From Methanoculleus sp. (GTDB lineage: Archaea > Halobacteriota > Methanomicrobia > Methanomicrobiales > Methanoculleaceae), in the NCBI RefSeq assembly GCF_030019085.1, contig NZ_JASEFJ010000015.1, positions 1 to 46,954 of the forward strand: a DNA stretch of 46,954 nt, written 5' to 3'. Shown here in pieces: positions 1-8,800 of the stretch. Made by a program: the position numbers and the translations under genes. A model generated the notes under the pieces. That model worked only from the letters and a program-made list of their open reading frames with translations, had not been told where the DNA came from and searched no databases. Each line of letters opens with the position of its first letter. Within the stretch, counting starts at the first letter, position 1.

Positions 1-409
1 CCGGGGTGACCTCCTTGCCCAGACGCTTCTGCAGGGTCTGGTGAGCAAGGTCCATGCTGACGATGACCGTCCTGCGGATATCGTCCCAGAACTGCTGCAT
101 CGCAGCGTTGTTGACGAAGTGCAGGTCGTCACCCTCGACGAAGACGCCGGTACCGGAGACCTCATAGGTCATCAGCTGGCGCTGCCCAAGCGGGATACCG
201 CCAAGGTGGCAGCGCACGGGGTCGTACATGGAGATACCGCGCTCCATCTCGATAGCACGGCTCGCCTTTACGAACTCCATCTTCCGGGGGGACTGCTTGA
301 TGCCACCGAACTTGTAGTACTCCGTCGTGTTAGACTGGACATCCTGTCCCTGGAACTTCTCCTTGAGGGATTTCAGGAACAGTTTCTGGGTTCTCTCAAT
401 CTTTGCCAT
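1..409 (-). CDS. mcrA: Methyl-coenzyme M reductase subunit alpha (N-terminal part, cut by window edge)
   Basis: McrA is the large subunit of the nickel-F430 enzyme that releases methane from methyl-CoM and coenzyme B, forming the CoM-CoB heterodisulfide. Only about 136 N-terminal residues are present, starting [19 protein letters not shown] at the ATG in 407-409. The segments [15 protein letters not shown] and [20 protein letters not shown] are typical of the McrA N-terminal region. Full-length family members have about 550-570 residues, so the F430 and substrate sites lie outside the window. It is the last gene of mcrBDCGA, 6 bases after mcrG. The presence of mcrC in the operon points to the mcr rather than the mrt isoenzyme. 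Confidence 0.96.
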   Translation of the reverse strand, partial: MAKIERTQKLFLKSLKEKFQGQDVQSNTTEYYKFGGIKQSPRKMEFVKASRAIEMERGISMYDPVRCHLGGIPLGQRQLMTYEVSGTGVFVEGDDLHFVNNAAMQQFWDDIRRTVIVSMDLAHQTLQKRLGKEVTP

Positions 410-415
410 TCTTGA

Positions 416-1180
416 TCACTCCTTTCTCGGCATGAAGCCGTATTTCGTCCGCAGCGAGTGGATCCGCTGGATGTATTCGATGTACTCTGTGTCTTCGCGG
501 TAGGGTGTACCTACGAGCGAGTGGAAGATCGTCGTGTGCTCCTTGAGCCAGTTCTCGTCCATCGGCTTGCCTATAACGACCGGCCGGTCGAGCGGCTCGC
601 CGATCTGGTTCTTGACGTAGCGGACGATCCCATCCTCGCCGAGTACGCTCCTCTGGAGCATATCAAACATCATGCCGTCCTCGGCAAGACGTAGCGAGTG
701 GCCGTGCACCGTCGCACCACGGATACCTGTGCGGGCCGGGTCGAGCAACTCGGTCTCGACAAGTTCCTTTGCGTACTTCTCCAGGTCACGCTCACGGCAC
801 TCGACGATCTGACGGCCGGAGAGCGTACCCGGGTCGATACCGCGGAAGCGGTAGCACTCGGTGTAGGTCCGCTGGTATGGGTGGCAGGGCGCGAAGAACA
901 TCGAATCCGTGAACTGGATGTAGCGGACGCGGTCGCCGGCCTTAGCACCATCTGTCGGTGTTACGATCTTCCTGATGGGACAGTCTGGCTCCTGCTGCTC
1001 GGCGAGCGGCGGGTGCGCTGTCGGATAGGCGGCTCCCGGCGCCCTGTGGCCCAGAAGCAGCACGATGTCCTCATCAGTCACATCACGCATCTTTTCAAGT
1101 TTCTGGTTTGGGTTCATCTGCTTTCGCCGGTTTGCGGCGACCTTGGACGTACCCGGTCCATATTGGGGCTTGTATGCCAT
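416..1180 (-). CDS. mcrG: Methyl-coenzyme M reductase subunit gamma
   Basis: McrG is the small structural subunit of the (alpha-beta-gamma)2 methyl-coenzyme M reductase and helps form the two active-site channels. The 254-residue length fits the family. It begins MAYKPQYGPGTSKVAANRR and contains LLGHRAPGAAYPTAHPPLAE and DRVRYIQFTDSMFFAPCHPY, both strongly conserved in McrG. The ATG at 1178-1180 lies 12 bases after the mcrC stop. It is co-transcribed with mcrB, mcrD, mcrC and mcrA. Nothing in the frame suggests damage. Confidence 0.97.
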   Translation of the reverse strand: MAYKPQYGPGTSKVAANRRKQMNPNQKLEKMRDVTDEDIVLLLGHRAPGAAYPTAHPPLAEQQEPDCPIRKIVTPTDGAKAGDRVRYIQFTDSMFFAPCHPYQRTYTECYRFRGIDPGTLSGRQIVECRERDLEKYAKELVETELLDPARTGIRGATVHGHSLRLAEDGMMFDMLQRSVLGEDGIVRYVKNQIGEPLDRPVVIGKPMDENWLKEHTTIFHSLVGTPYREDTEYIEYIQRIHSLRTKYGFMPRKE

Positions 1181-1192
1181 GTTTCTTTCACC

Positions 1193-1816
1193 TCATGTTG
1201 GGCTTTTTAGCACTTTCATAACGGCACGGATAACTTCTGCCAGTTTTTCCCTCTCAGGTGTCTGACCCCGAGTTACACCGCTGACTATCTCCATAACGAT
1301 GCCTTTCGTCCGTATCCGGTCGGGTGGTGGCATGACCACCGCTGTCCTGACTCCCTCTTTGGCGAGATCCTCAAAGTCTATCGGGGCCTGGGAGACAACT
1401 ATTGCCCGGATGTTCGCGTTCTCAAGGATAAACCGTACCTTCTGCACCACATGTGAACGAACGTTCCCGTGGTGGAGGATGGCAACCTTGTGCTGCTCGA
1501 TCTGGGCAACCTCTTTTGAGGTAAGCCCGAAGTAGGCTCCGAGAACGTGACTGGCGACTGGTGAGTCCGGCGGAACCCCACTGCCCGCATTGAGGACAAG
1601 TGTGGTTACGGAGAACTCTGCCCCCTCCCTCCGGAGACCGGCGGTTATGTCACAGACGGGCTTTGTCACGTGTCTGCGACCCGGGGACATACCTACCACT
1701 ATCACGTCCGGGGACCTGGTCTCGGAGATTGTCCCGCGCTGGGCAAGACCCCCTCCTTTCCCCATCCCCATGCTCTCGCGGCAATCGACAACCTGGGTTA
1801 CTCTTCCGATCGGCAT
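1193..1816 (-). CDS. mcrC: Methyl-coenzyme M reductase operon protein C
   Basis: McrC is not a subunit of purified Mcr. Family knowledge links it to the ATP-dependent activation complex that reduces F430 nickel to Ni(I). The 207-residue product starts MPIGRVTQVVDCRESMGMG and continues through GGLAQRGTISETRSPDVIVV, a typical N-terminal region, followed by GRRHVTKPVCDITAGLRREG. A near C-terminal GVTRGQTPEREKLAEVIRAV matches the family ending. It follows mcrD with one base between them, which suggests translational coupling. Genomes that also carry mrt usually lack mcrC in that second operon. Confidence 0.95.
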   Translation of the reverse strand: MPIGRVTQVVDCRESMGMGKGGGLAQRGTISETRSPDVIVVGMSPGRRHVTKPVCDITAGLRREGAEFSVTTLVLNAGSGVPPDSPVASHVLGAYFGLTSKEVAQIEQHKVAILHHGNVRSHVVQKVRFILENANIRAIVVSQAPIDFEDLAKEGVRTAVVMPPPDRIRTKGIVMEIVSGVTRGQTPEREKLAEVIRAVMKVLKSPT

Positions 1817-1817
1817 C

Positions 1818-2294
1818 TCACTTGTTTCCCTGTATTATAACGGGGCCTTCTTTTTTCCTCGGATCGACCAGTCCAAGGATTTTAGTGTCAGCATCAGGTC
1901 CGTACTTCGCGTAGTCGGACACCGTCGGCCTGGTCTTCATAAACCGCCCTTGCTGGACAGTGCAGGAGAAGCCCTTATCAGCAAAGACCTCGTCAACGGC
2001 TTCTCCGATGGCCGGGATATACGACTCGTCCTCGAGCTCCAGGATGATTGTTCCAACCTGCACCTCAAGCTGCACATCCTGGTCACCGACGCGGATAACC
2101 TTACGGTCAGGGTGGGGGTTGGGCTGCCCCCGTGCCGGGCCGTAGGGAACAGTAGCGGGAACGCTCGGTCCATTTATGGACATCCGACGGATCCCACCGA
2201 CCTGAACAAGCCTGTTCAGGAGTTTTTCCGCTGTTTCGGGTCTGAGGAATCGCGCAGACACGATTCGAACCTGAGGGTATATGGCTTCAGTCAT
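1818..2294 (-). CDS. mcrD: Methyl-coenzyme M reductase operon protein D
   Basis: McrD is a small protein encoded in nearly all mcr operons. It is thought to assist assembly of Mcr, possibly by holding apo-enzyme or delivering F430, but is not part of the mature enzyme. The 158 residues begin MTEAIYPQVRIVSARFLRPE and include ETAEKLLNRLVQVGGIRRMS and LEVQVGTIILELEDES, a small alpha-beta fold pattern seen in the family. The C-terminal 20 residues are Lys-rich and probably flexible. It sits between mcrB (17 bases before) and mcrC (1 base after). Confidence 0.93.
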   Translation of the reverse strand: MTEAIYPQVRIVSARFLRPETAEKLLNRLVQVGGIRRMSINGPSVPATVPYGPARGQPNPHPDRKVIRVGDQDVQLEVQVGTIILELEDESYIPAIGEAVDEVFADKGFSCTVQQGRFMKTRPTVSDYAKYGPDADTKILGLVDPRKKEGPVIIQGNK

Positions 2295-2311
2295 CAGTAT
2301 CCTTGAGTTAT

Positions 2312-3616
2312 TTACACACCCTGTGCGATCTGCTGGATCGGCTTGTTGAAGACGTCGACTTTACCGTAGGTGTCAGCGTAGATCTTCGAGGTGCTCTCCG
2401 GCGAGAACATCTGCGTTCCGGCATCGAGCGACATCGCGGCGACCACGCACGGGATAGCCACACCTGCGGCATGCCGGGTCACGACGTGGTTACCGTTGAA
2501 GACACCTGGACCGCCACCTCCGTAGATCGAGTGGCTGAAGAACGAGAACCCGACGGCGGTACCCATGACACGGCCGTAGTCACAGCCGGGGAGACCGGTC
2601 TCGTGCTCAACCAGATCGTTGAAGTACAGCAGCGTCGACGAGACCGCCTGTGCAAACCGCCCGGCACCACAGTTGACCATCGTGGCCGCCATGGTTCCTG
2701 CAGCGGTGTAGGCGTTCCAGAGCATTGGGTCCTTCGTGTCGTAGAACTGGAAGTAACCGCCCTTCTTACCGGGGGTGATGACCCTGTCCTCGATGGCGCG
2801 CTCGACCAGGCTCTGGACGACCGTACCGATCGTGCCGGTTGCGCCGTTTGCCTTTACGAGGTCATAGACCAGGTTGTTCGCGTTCAGGCCCTGGTAGGCA
2901 TAGGTGAGGAGCTGAGCACGCTCGAACGGACCAACGGCGTTCCCCATCTCAAACATTCCTGCCTGCTCGAACGTGGACGAAAGGGCTGCACCCTGCATCG
3001 CGTTCTTGTTGGTCATCATGACAACATGGTTGACCGGGATGTTACGGAGTGCGTAGCCGAGACCTTCGTTGTTCTGGGGGATCGACAGGATGGACGTGAC
3101 GTTGGCACCGGTAAGGTCCATCGTGTGCGGGTAGGAACCCCAGACTGCCGCCTTGACCATCGCCGCGTCGAATGAGTCGACATTGAACTGGTCGACGATC
3201 GCAAAGGTCGTCGCAGCAGCGACAGTGGTTACCGCCACATCGTAGGTGGATGCAGCCTCCAGCCGAACTTTGGGCACCTCAACAAGGATGAGTTTGCCGC
3301 CGCTGAACTCGCGGATGTTGGTGTCGTCGCCCTCCTCGACCTGGACCATCTCCTTGATCTTGGAGATAACGGCGTCCTTGTTGCCGACGATATCGAGGTT
3401 CAGCTCCCGCCCGAGAACATGTCCCTTCGCTACCTTTCCGACCTTCAGGCCATCCTGAATACCACCAAGGTTGACAGCAACCGTCCTCTTGGTGAGGTCG
3501 ATGATCTTCCTGATCGCCGGGTTGATCACCGGACTGATCTTCTCCAGCGCCACACCGCTCTTCAACAGCTTGCCTGTATCATCGTACAGGTCAATTGTTT
3601 CTTTGTATTTTGCCAT
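2312..3616 (-). CDS. mcrB: Methyl-coenzyme M reductase subunit beta
   Basis: McrB is the second large subunit of methyl-coenzyme M reductase and contributes residues to the coenzyme B channel. The 434-residue length matches the family. It begins MAKYKETIDLYDDTGKLLKS, contains VNHVVMMTNKNAMQGAALSS, and carries the conserved glycine-rich stretch FFSHSIYGGGGPGVFNGNHV followed by VTRHAAGVAIPCVVAAMSLD, all characteristic. It is the first gene of the operon. A strong Shine-Dalgarno GGAGG lies 6 bases before the ATG at 3614-3616, so the start is secure. Confidence 0.97.
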   Translation of the reverse strand: MAKYKETIDLYDDTGKLLKSGVALEKISPVINPAIRKIIDLTKRTVAVNLGGIQDGLKVGKVAKGHVLGRELNLDIVGNKDAVISKIKEMVQVEEGDDTNIREFSGGKLILVEVPKVRLEAASTYDVAVTTVAAATTFAIVDQFNVDSFDAAMVKAAVWGSYPHTMDLTGANVTSILSIPQNNEGLGYALRNIPVNHVVMMTNKNAMQGAALSSTFEQAGMFEMGNAVGPFERAQLLTYAYQGLNANNLVYDLVKANGATGTIGTVVQSLVERAIEDRVITPGKKGGYFQFYDTKDPMLWNAYTAAGTMAATMVNCGAGRFAQAVSSTLLYFNDLVEHETGLPGCDYGRVMGTAVGFSFFSHSIYGGGGPGVFNGNHVVTRHAAGVAIPCVVAAMSLDAGTQMFSPESTSKIYADTYGKVDVFNKPIQQIAQGV

Positions 3617-4079
3617 AATTTTCCTCCATTACCCTCTTTAAGTGCATACAATCCAGGAATGTACTATGAACCTTAATCGCATCGCTGACTGTCTCTGCCG
3701 GTGACTACTGCACGTCCTCATGGGACAAAAAGATAATAACCCACTCCGACGATATAAGTGTTGCTATTTTGTTCGCTATTGACCATATAAAATCAATCTT
3801 GATCTTAAATAACTGCTGGAAAAATCCGGATTGCTCACGATGGCTTGCCGATCCATCCTGCGCGCAGGTAATAATAATCTAACGGTATAGTAACACATTG
3901 TACTATTTTTTAGAACACATGCTGCAACAGGTATCCTATCATCGGTAGAGTATGTATATACAACAAAAATAGACCCTCTCAATTGCTAACAACCACGGGA
4001 CATCTTCTGGCCCCAATAGGCAACAAGGTCTTTAAATAGGGGTTTTGAGACGGTTAGCAGAGAAAAAATTAAAAAAAAT
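3617..4079. promoter_or_regulatory. mcr upstream region: promoter, long leader and two dyads
   Basis: This 463-base AT-rich gap separates mcrB from fwdC. Read on the minus strand it has TATA-like elements at 3784-3795 (GATTTTATATGG) and 3751-3760 (CACTTATATC). Either implies a leader of roughly 100-140 bases before the mcrB ribosome site. Further upstream are a perfect 12-bp palindrome CCTGCGCGCAGG at 3857-3868 and an inverted repeat ATAGTA-N8-TACTAT at 3887-3906. No convincing gene is present: a 68-codon frame at 3776-3982 has unusual composition and overlaps these elements. The promoter position is inferred from motif only. Confidence 0.55.
4059..4079 (-). terminator. Oligo-T terminator after fwdC
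   Basis: Directly after the fwdC stop the minus strand reads a run of eight T, then AA, then six T. Archaeal RNA polymerase terminates at such T tracts without needing a hairpin. It would end the fwd-hdr transcript and insulate mcr downstream. Confidence 0.65.
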
Positions 4080-4886
4080 TCAGGCCTCGATCAACTGGTA
4101 GATCTTACCATAGATCGTCTGGCCCTTACGCTTTCGGTGACGCTCCCCGAGGTCACCCTCGTATAGAGCGAACCGACCTTTGATGCCGTCCATATCGATA
4201 TCGACATCCTGACGATAGGCAAACCCCGGCATCATGAGATCAATGGTGCCAAAGACGTAGATCTCGCCTTCCACCATCTGACCACCGAGACGGCTCTTTG
4301 CATTGCCCTTGATGACGATCCTGCCACCCTCAGCATGGGTCGCCACGTGGACATCGACGTCTCCACCGATGATTATCTCGCCACCGGTCATGAAGGTGCC
4401 GATATCGCTTCCAGCGTTGCCCGAAACGATGATCTTCCCGCCGGACATGCCACGCCAGTCACCACGGTATGCAGCACCCAGATAGTTTCCTGCGTTGCCG
4501 TTGATGATGAGTTCTCCACCCTTCATGCCGGTTCCGGCAAAGGAATCAACGTTCCCGTTGACCGTGATCCTGCCGCCCTGCATCCAGGCCCCGACGTACA
4601 TGTCGAGGTCGCTGTTGACGACTATCTCACCCCCGGTCATCTTCATCCCGATGTACTTGACCCGTGAGAGATCGCCGTTGATGACGATCTTTGTAGTTTC
4701 GGGCGTCGCCCCGGCCCTGCCAGAGACCTCGAAAAACTCGCCGAGTCGGTGCTGTTCTCTGCCCACGTAGACATGGAGATCAGCGATCTCTTCCACCTTC
4801 TTCCCTGCAAACGCATCGGGGGTGATGTTGTCAGCCTCAAGATACAGATCAGGCTGGTTTTTCATGGTGAGTGTAACGGTTTCCAT
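4080..4886 (-). CDS. fwdC: Formylmethanofuran dehydrogenase subunit C
   Basis: FwdC is the beta-helical scaffold subunit of the Mo/W formylmethanofuran dehydrogenase and resembles the C-terminal domain of glutamate synthase. From the chosen ATG at 4884-4886 it has 268 residues, with GAGGTG about nine bases upstream. A frame extended to 4916 is possible but lacks such a site. Repeated G-G-E/K-I-I/V-V-N-G/S units run through the middle (MTGGEIVVNSDLDMYVGAW, MKGGELIINGNAGNYLGAAY, MSGGKIIVSGNAGSDIGTFM), as expected for a right-handed parallel beta-helix. It is the last gene of the operon. Confidence 0.95.
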   Translation of the reverse strand: METVTLTMKNQPDLYLEADNITPDAFAGKKVEEIADLHVYVGREQHRLGEFFEVSGRAGATPETTKIVINGDLSRVKYIGMKMTGGEIVVNSDLDMYVGAWMQGGRITVNGNVDSFAGTGMKGGELIINGNAGNYLGAAYRGDWRGMSGGKIIVSGNAGSDIGTFMTGGEIIIGGDVDVHVATHAEGGRIVIKGNAKSRLGGQMVEGEIYVFGTIDLMMPGFAYRQDVDIDMDGIKGRFALYEGDLGERHRKRKGQTIYGKIYQLIEA

Positions 4887-4899
4887 CCCTCTTCTCACC

Positions 4900-6606
4900 T
4901 CACTGTGTGGCATCAACCTCGATCACGTAAGGGTTCGGAAGGTAGTGCCCCGAAACCTCGTAATTGTTCAGGGTGACAGTATAGTAGCGCAGGAACTTCT
5001 CCCTGACATCACGCATCACCTGCGGGTTCTCGTTCACCTTCGCGTTTACCCATAGCGTCCGCTTGTTGCCGTTGCTCACGATCTCATGGTCACGGATGAC
5101 CTGGACTCCGGTCTTGAAGAGGTGCTCCGCACTGGAGAAAGCTGTCTCGATATCATCCGGCGCATAGGGTTCGTTCGGATTGAAGTCGTAGACAGCCACA
5201 TCCGCATCGAGACCAGGGGCAAGCCCGCCATAGATCTGTGACAGGCCGAGCGCCTTTGCCGGTCCAGCCCGTGTCATCTGCGCGATCTCATAGAGATCGA
5301 GTTCGCGATCGATCCCGGCCAGGTTTGTAGCATCGATGACCTTGTCCCTGTACTTGAAGGAGTCAATCTGCTGGTTGCGTGCCTCCTCGCTCATAAGCCA
5401 CTTCATGATCCGCGGGTAGCGGGTGAAAGGCCCGGCGTTCGGGTGATCAGTTGAGAGGAAGACCCGCATTGGATCCTTCGCGAGCAGCGCAAGTTCAAGG
5501 CCGATACACCACTGGATAGCACAGACCTTGATGCTCGGACTGTAGATGTAGGGGACGACCCCCGAACCGGTCTCGAGTTCAACGTCGGTATTAGCCCATT
5601 TCAAGTGGTTCAACTCGGTTAGGTGATGTTCGAACGGCCCATCTGCGGTCATGGTGGTGGTCTCGTCGAGCGTCACCGCACCCAGGTCGATGGTGATGTT
5701 GTCGTGCGAGTTCACGTAATCGATGATCTCCGGGGCTTTTGACTCAAAGTTCGCCCATGAATCACCGCCGTAGGAGTGGAACTGAACATGGGTGTGATGC
5801 ATCACCTGATCGCGGCCGAACTTGCTCCTGGGCCTGATACCCTCCGAGAGCCGGAACGTATCAAGCGTCGTCGTGTAGTTGCCTGGATTACCCAGATTGT
5901 TTGCGTGAATGTGCATCGAGTGCGGGAGACCGAGGTACTCGTTTGCCTCGATCAAGCCTTTCACGATCTGCGCAGGAGTGATGTTGAAGTAGGGGACCGG
6001 ATCATGTATGTTCTCACAGTTCAGACCCCAGCCCCAGGCCTCGGTGCCGCCCGGGTTAACCACCTTGACGGCGTAACCCTTTGTGGCCCGCAGGAGCCAG
6101 GCAACGTAGGCTGCCGTGTTCTCGATCTCGTCATTCCTGAGATACTCGAGCACAAACCAGTTATTCCCGAAGACCGGGTAGGCACCCTGGTCGAGGATAG
6201 GGGTGTCCCGGATCTCCTCATGGGTATGCCGCGCGTATAGCGGCGGCATGGCCGCCTCCATCACCGTCGTGTAGCCCATGCGGGCGTAGTTATAGCCGGT
6301 ACGGATGGTCGTCGGGACAGAAAACCCGCCCTGCATCCGCTCGACACCGCTCCTCGGTTTGTAGGTGAAGAGTTTGTCCTCGGGGCGGAAGTTCCGGCCG
6401 ACATTAACCTTCGGCCCGGCAACGTGAGCGTGGACATCAACACCGCCGGCCATGACAGTCTTACCCGCGGCATCGATGACCTTCGGGTCCTTGACCTCGC
6501 TCGTCTCGACAAACTTACAATCCTTGATGGCTATGTCAGCTATATCTCCCCTGATCCCGATGACCGGATCGAAGACAAAACCGTTCTTGATTAGATATTC
6601 TGCCAT
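4900..6606 (-). CDS. fwdA: Formylmethanofuran dehydrogenase subunit A
   Basis: FwdA is the amidohydrolase-like subunit that condenses formate, made at the FwdB site and passed through an internal tunnel, with methanofuran to give formylmethanofuran. The 568 residues include the metal-binding HAHVAG motif near residue 60, the YAVKVVNPGG segment carrying the candidate carboxylated lysine, MHIHANNLGNPGN, and STDHPNAGPFTRYPRIM with a metal-ligand aspartate. Together these match the binuclear zinc site of the family. It lies between fwdB and fwdC with gaps of 3 and 13 bases. Length and motifs look complete. Confidence 0.96.
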   Translation of the reverse strand: MAEYLIKNGFVFDPVIGIRGDIADIAIKDCKFVETSEVKDPKVIDAAGKTVMAGGVDVHAHVAGPKVNVGRNFRPEDKLFTYKPRSGVERMQGGFSVPTTIRTGYNYARMGYTTVMEAAMPPLYARHTHEEIRDTPILDQGAYPVFGNNWFVLEYLRNDEIENTAAYVAWLLRATKGYAVKVVNPGGTEAWGWGLNCENIHDPVPYFNITPAQIVKGLIEANEYLGLPHSMHIHANNLGNPGNYTTTLDTFRLSEGIRPRSKFGRDQVMHHTHVQFHSYGGDSWANFESKAPEIIDYVNSHDNITIDLGAVTLDETTTMTADGPFEHHLTELNHLKWANTDVELETGSGVVPYIYSPSIKVCAIQWCIGLELALLAKDPMRVFLSTDHPNAGPFTRYPRIMKWLMSEEARNQQIDSFKYRDKVIDATNLAGIDRELDLYEIAQMTRAGPAKALGLSQIYGGLAPGLDADVAVYDFNPNEPYAPDDIETAFSSAEHLFKTGVQVIRDHEIVSNGNKRTLWVNAKVNENPQVMRDVREKFLRYYTVTLNNYEVSGHYLPNPYVIEVDATQ

Positions 6607-6609
6607 CGC

Positions 6610-7923
6610 TTACACCCCCTGGAGTTCCTTGATACGCTCAAGAACACGGCGGAGGAACTCTTCATCGGTCATCATGCCATCCGGCGGTTCAACGACCTTC
6701 CTGGTCTCTATCGGCACGTTGTCCATCCTATATGCACATCCACCGACCTCGACGCCAACAAAAGCGACCGGGACATGAACCTTGCAGACCTCGGTTGTCG
6801 GCGTCTCGTGTGGATCGATCGCAACCGACGGGAGCTCGTAGATCTTCCTGACCGAACTGAACGGGAAGTGCGCCCCCGGGTCGCTGGCGATAACCAGGAC
6901 GGCATCCACCTCATCCCTCCGGAGTAGATCGTTTGCCGTCGTCTCACCGGGGTTGTAGCGGGCAAATCCGCGGGAGAGGTCCACTGCGTAGGGGAAGCCG
7001 AACAACCAGCCCCAGACCTGACCGGAACCTGTAACGTTGTAGTGTCCCCGCATCGGCATAATGGCCGCTTTTGTATACTCGTTTAAGTCACGGGTAACCG
7101 CAATGGCCGCATCGATGTTATGGTTCTTTCCAAGCGACTGGGTCACACCCATGCCGAAGAAGATGATCACAAACCGCCCACTCTTCAGCATCTCGGCGGC
7201 CTCATAGATCTTCTCTTTCGGGATTCCGGCAACAAAGTCCGGGAGTTGTTCACCCTTGAACGCAACACGGAATGCATCGAATAGTTCGTAGTCGCGTCCC
7301 TGCTCGACCTGCAGATGGATGTCCGCAACGTTCGCGGTGTCGGTCGGACGGGGGTCGACGACGATCACCTTACGTGCGGTGTGACCCTTGCCCGTGAAGA
7401 ATCCACGTGGAAAGATCGAGTAGCGGGACATGTGTCGTGGATGGGCGTGGGCAGGGTTGCATCCCCAGAAGAGGATCCGATCGGCACGGTTCTTGACCTC
7501 ACCGAGCGTGCAGCTCGGGATACCGATATCCTGGACCGCAATAAGGGACGTTCCATGACAGACTGTCGCAGTGTTGTCAACGACCGCCCCGACCACCTCA
7601 CCGATCTCAGAGCCGATAGCCTGAGCTTCACAGTTGGTGGAACTCCAGCCATACATCAGTGGCTTTTTTGCGTTGACGAGTATCCTGGCGGTGTAGTCGA
7701 TAGCCTCGTCGTATGTGATCTCTTTCCATGACCCGTCATCCTGCCGCATTCGCGGCCGGGTGATACGGTCTTTGGCCTGGGAGTGGAGGAACTTCTCAGC
7801 ACCGATGGCACAGGCGTTGTAAACCTCATGGAGTTTCCTCCCATCGTCGCTGACGACGACCTCAATGTCGTCGCAGAGCGTTCCGCAGAACGGACAGATT
7901 ACATCGGTTACGGTCCTGCTCAT
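6610..7923 (-). CDS. fwdB: Formylmethanofuran dehydrogenase subunit B (Mo/W pterin subunit)
   Basis: FwdB is the formate-dehydrogenase-like subunit that reduces CO2 to formate at a Mo or W bis-pterin centre. The 437 residues start with a [4Fe-4S] motif, Cys10-X2-Cys13-X3-Cys17, with Cys38 as a likely fourth ligand. The motif TVCHG places Cys122 where the metal ligand is expected. Some relatives use selenocysteine there; here the codon is a normal Cys. The sequence alone does not tell Mo from W. It overlaps fwdD by 4 bases. The nearby Mo and W transport genes (25-34 kb) probably serve this enzyme. Confidence 0.95.
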   Translation of the reverse strand: MSRTVTDVICPFCGTLCDDIEVVVSDDGRKLHEVYNACAIGAEKFLHSQAKDRITRPRMRQDDGSWKEITYDEAIDYTARILVNAKKPLMYGWSSTNCEAQAIGSEIGEVVGAVVDNTATVCHGTSLIAVQDIGIPSCTLGEVKNRADRILFWGCNPAHAHPRHMSRYSIFPRGFFTGKGHTARKVIVVDPRPTDTANVADIHLQVEQGRDYELFDAFRVAFKGEQLPDFVAGIPKEKIYEAAEMLKSGRFVIIFFGMGVTQSLGKNHNIDAAIAVTRDLNEYTKAAIMPMRGHYNVTGSGQVWGWLFGFPYAVDLSRGFARYNPGETTANDLLRRDEVDAVLVIASDPGAHFPFSSVRKIYELPSVAIDPHETPTTEVCKVHVPVAFVGVEVGGCAYRMDNVPIETRKVVEPPDGMMTDEEFLRRVLERIKELQGV

Positions 7924-8324
7924 GATGCCAGTTCACCCCTGCACCCTTTGCGCACAAGTTCAAGCGAGTTCAGAACCGGTTCGTTCCTGGCGACCTCTAC
8001 TGTAACTGGAGTGCCTTTGAATGTCGGCATCCCTGTGGAGTAGGTGTTCGGGTTGACCACCATGTTTGCCCACGGACCCATCGGGATAAACGCTATACCT
8101 GGGTGAGGACCCTGTGTTGCCTCCACCGCCTTCACGACTACGCTGCCGTAGTCGCTCGTGACGCGTACGTTCGTGCCACGGAAAGCCCCTAGTTTTCTGA
8201 AGTCTGTCGGGTCGAGCTCGATGATCCCGCAAGCGGCGGTGTAGGCGGGTTTTTCCTTACCCGCCTCCATCGACACACCCTGCTGGATGGTACGACCCGT
8301 GATCAAATTTACTCTGATTGCCAT
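7920..8324 (-). CDS. fwdD: Formylmethanofuran dehydrogenase subunit D
   Basis: FwdD supplies the molybdopterin-dinucleotide-binding beta-barrel that completes the FwdB catalytic unit. The 134-residue frame begins MAIRVNLITGRTIQQG and contains VRVTSDYGSVVVKAVEAT and HPGIAFIPMGPWANMVVNPN, the usual pattern of this domain, ending with TYSTGMPTFKGTPVTVEVAR. The ATG at 8322-8324 is preceded by a GGGGATGA ribosome site. A 50-base gap to mvhD is the largest in the operon and could hold an internal processing or start site, but no clear TATA box is visible there. Confidence 0.93.
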   Translation of the reverse strand: MAIRVNLITGRTIQQGVSMEAGKEKPAYTAACGIIELDPTDFRKLGAFRGTNVRVTSDYGSVVVKAVEATQGPHPGIAFIPMGPWANMVVNPNTYSTGMPTFKGTPVTVEVARNEPVLNSLELVRKGCRGELAS

Positions 8325-8374
8325 TGGTATTCATCCCCTGTCTATATTGGTATATTATTTACATGGCAATTATC

Positions 8375-8800
8375 CTATCTGGCAAGCTCGTTGAACGGGC
8401 TTGGACCAAGGTCTTTGACGGTCTTGACGACGTCTTCGATGACTTTGGCCCACTTCGCACCCTCCGATGCAGAGACAAAGGTCATCCTGAGGCGTTTGTC
8501 GTCAAAACCAATGTTCTTGAGGACATTCTTGAGAAGGAACATCCTCTTGGCGGCCTTGTAGTTGCCCTCCAGATAGTGGCAGTCACCGAAGTGACAGCCT
8601 GAGACGAGCACCCCATCCGCTCCGTCCTGAAATGCCTTCAGGATGAAGAGAGGATCAACCCGACCGGTGCACATAACACGGATGGCACGGATATCCGGGG
8701 GGTACTGAATACGGGAGCCGCCTGCAAGGTCCGCACCGGCATAGGAACACCAGTTACAGATGATGGCAAGGATCTTCGGCTTCCAGTTCTCGTCTGCCAT
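8375..8800 (-). CDS. mvhD: Methyl-viologen-reducing hydrogenase delta subunit / HdrA-linked [2Fe-2S] protein
   Basis: MvhD is the electron-transfer subunit that docks hydrogenase or formate dehydrogenase onto HdrA. The 141 residues carry the expected cysteines: ICNWCSYAGAD near the N-terminus, VMCTGRVDP and SGCHFGDCHY. The gene starts immediately after the hdrA stop, with no gap. No mvhA or mvhG hydrogenase genes are in the window, so the electron donor to this subunit must be encoded elsewhere. Formate dehydrogenase FdhAB or an F420-linked enzyme are the likely options known from Methanomicrobiales. Confidence 0.94.
   Translation of the reverse strand: MADENWKPKILAIICNWCSYAGADLAGGSRIQYPPDIRAIRVMCTGRVDPLFILKAFQDGADGVLVSGCHFGDCHYLEGNYKAAKRMFLLKNVLKNIGFDDKRLRMTFVSASEGAKWAKVIEDVVKTVKDLGPSPFNELAR

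Noticed and set aside
2303-3175. 290-codon frame on the plus strand opposite mcrB
   Set aside because: It is a shadow of mcrB, as shown by the complete McrB motifs on the minus strand.
3776-3982. 68-codon frame on the minus strand upstream of mcrB
   Set aside because: It has an unusual amino-acid mix, spans the mcr promoter and both dyads, and lacks a ribosome site. It looks like chance.
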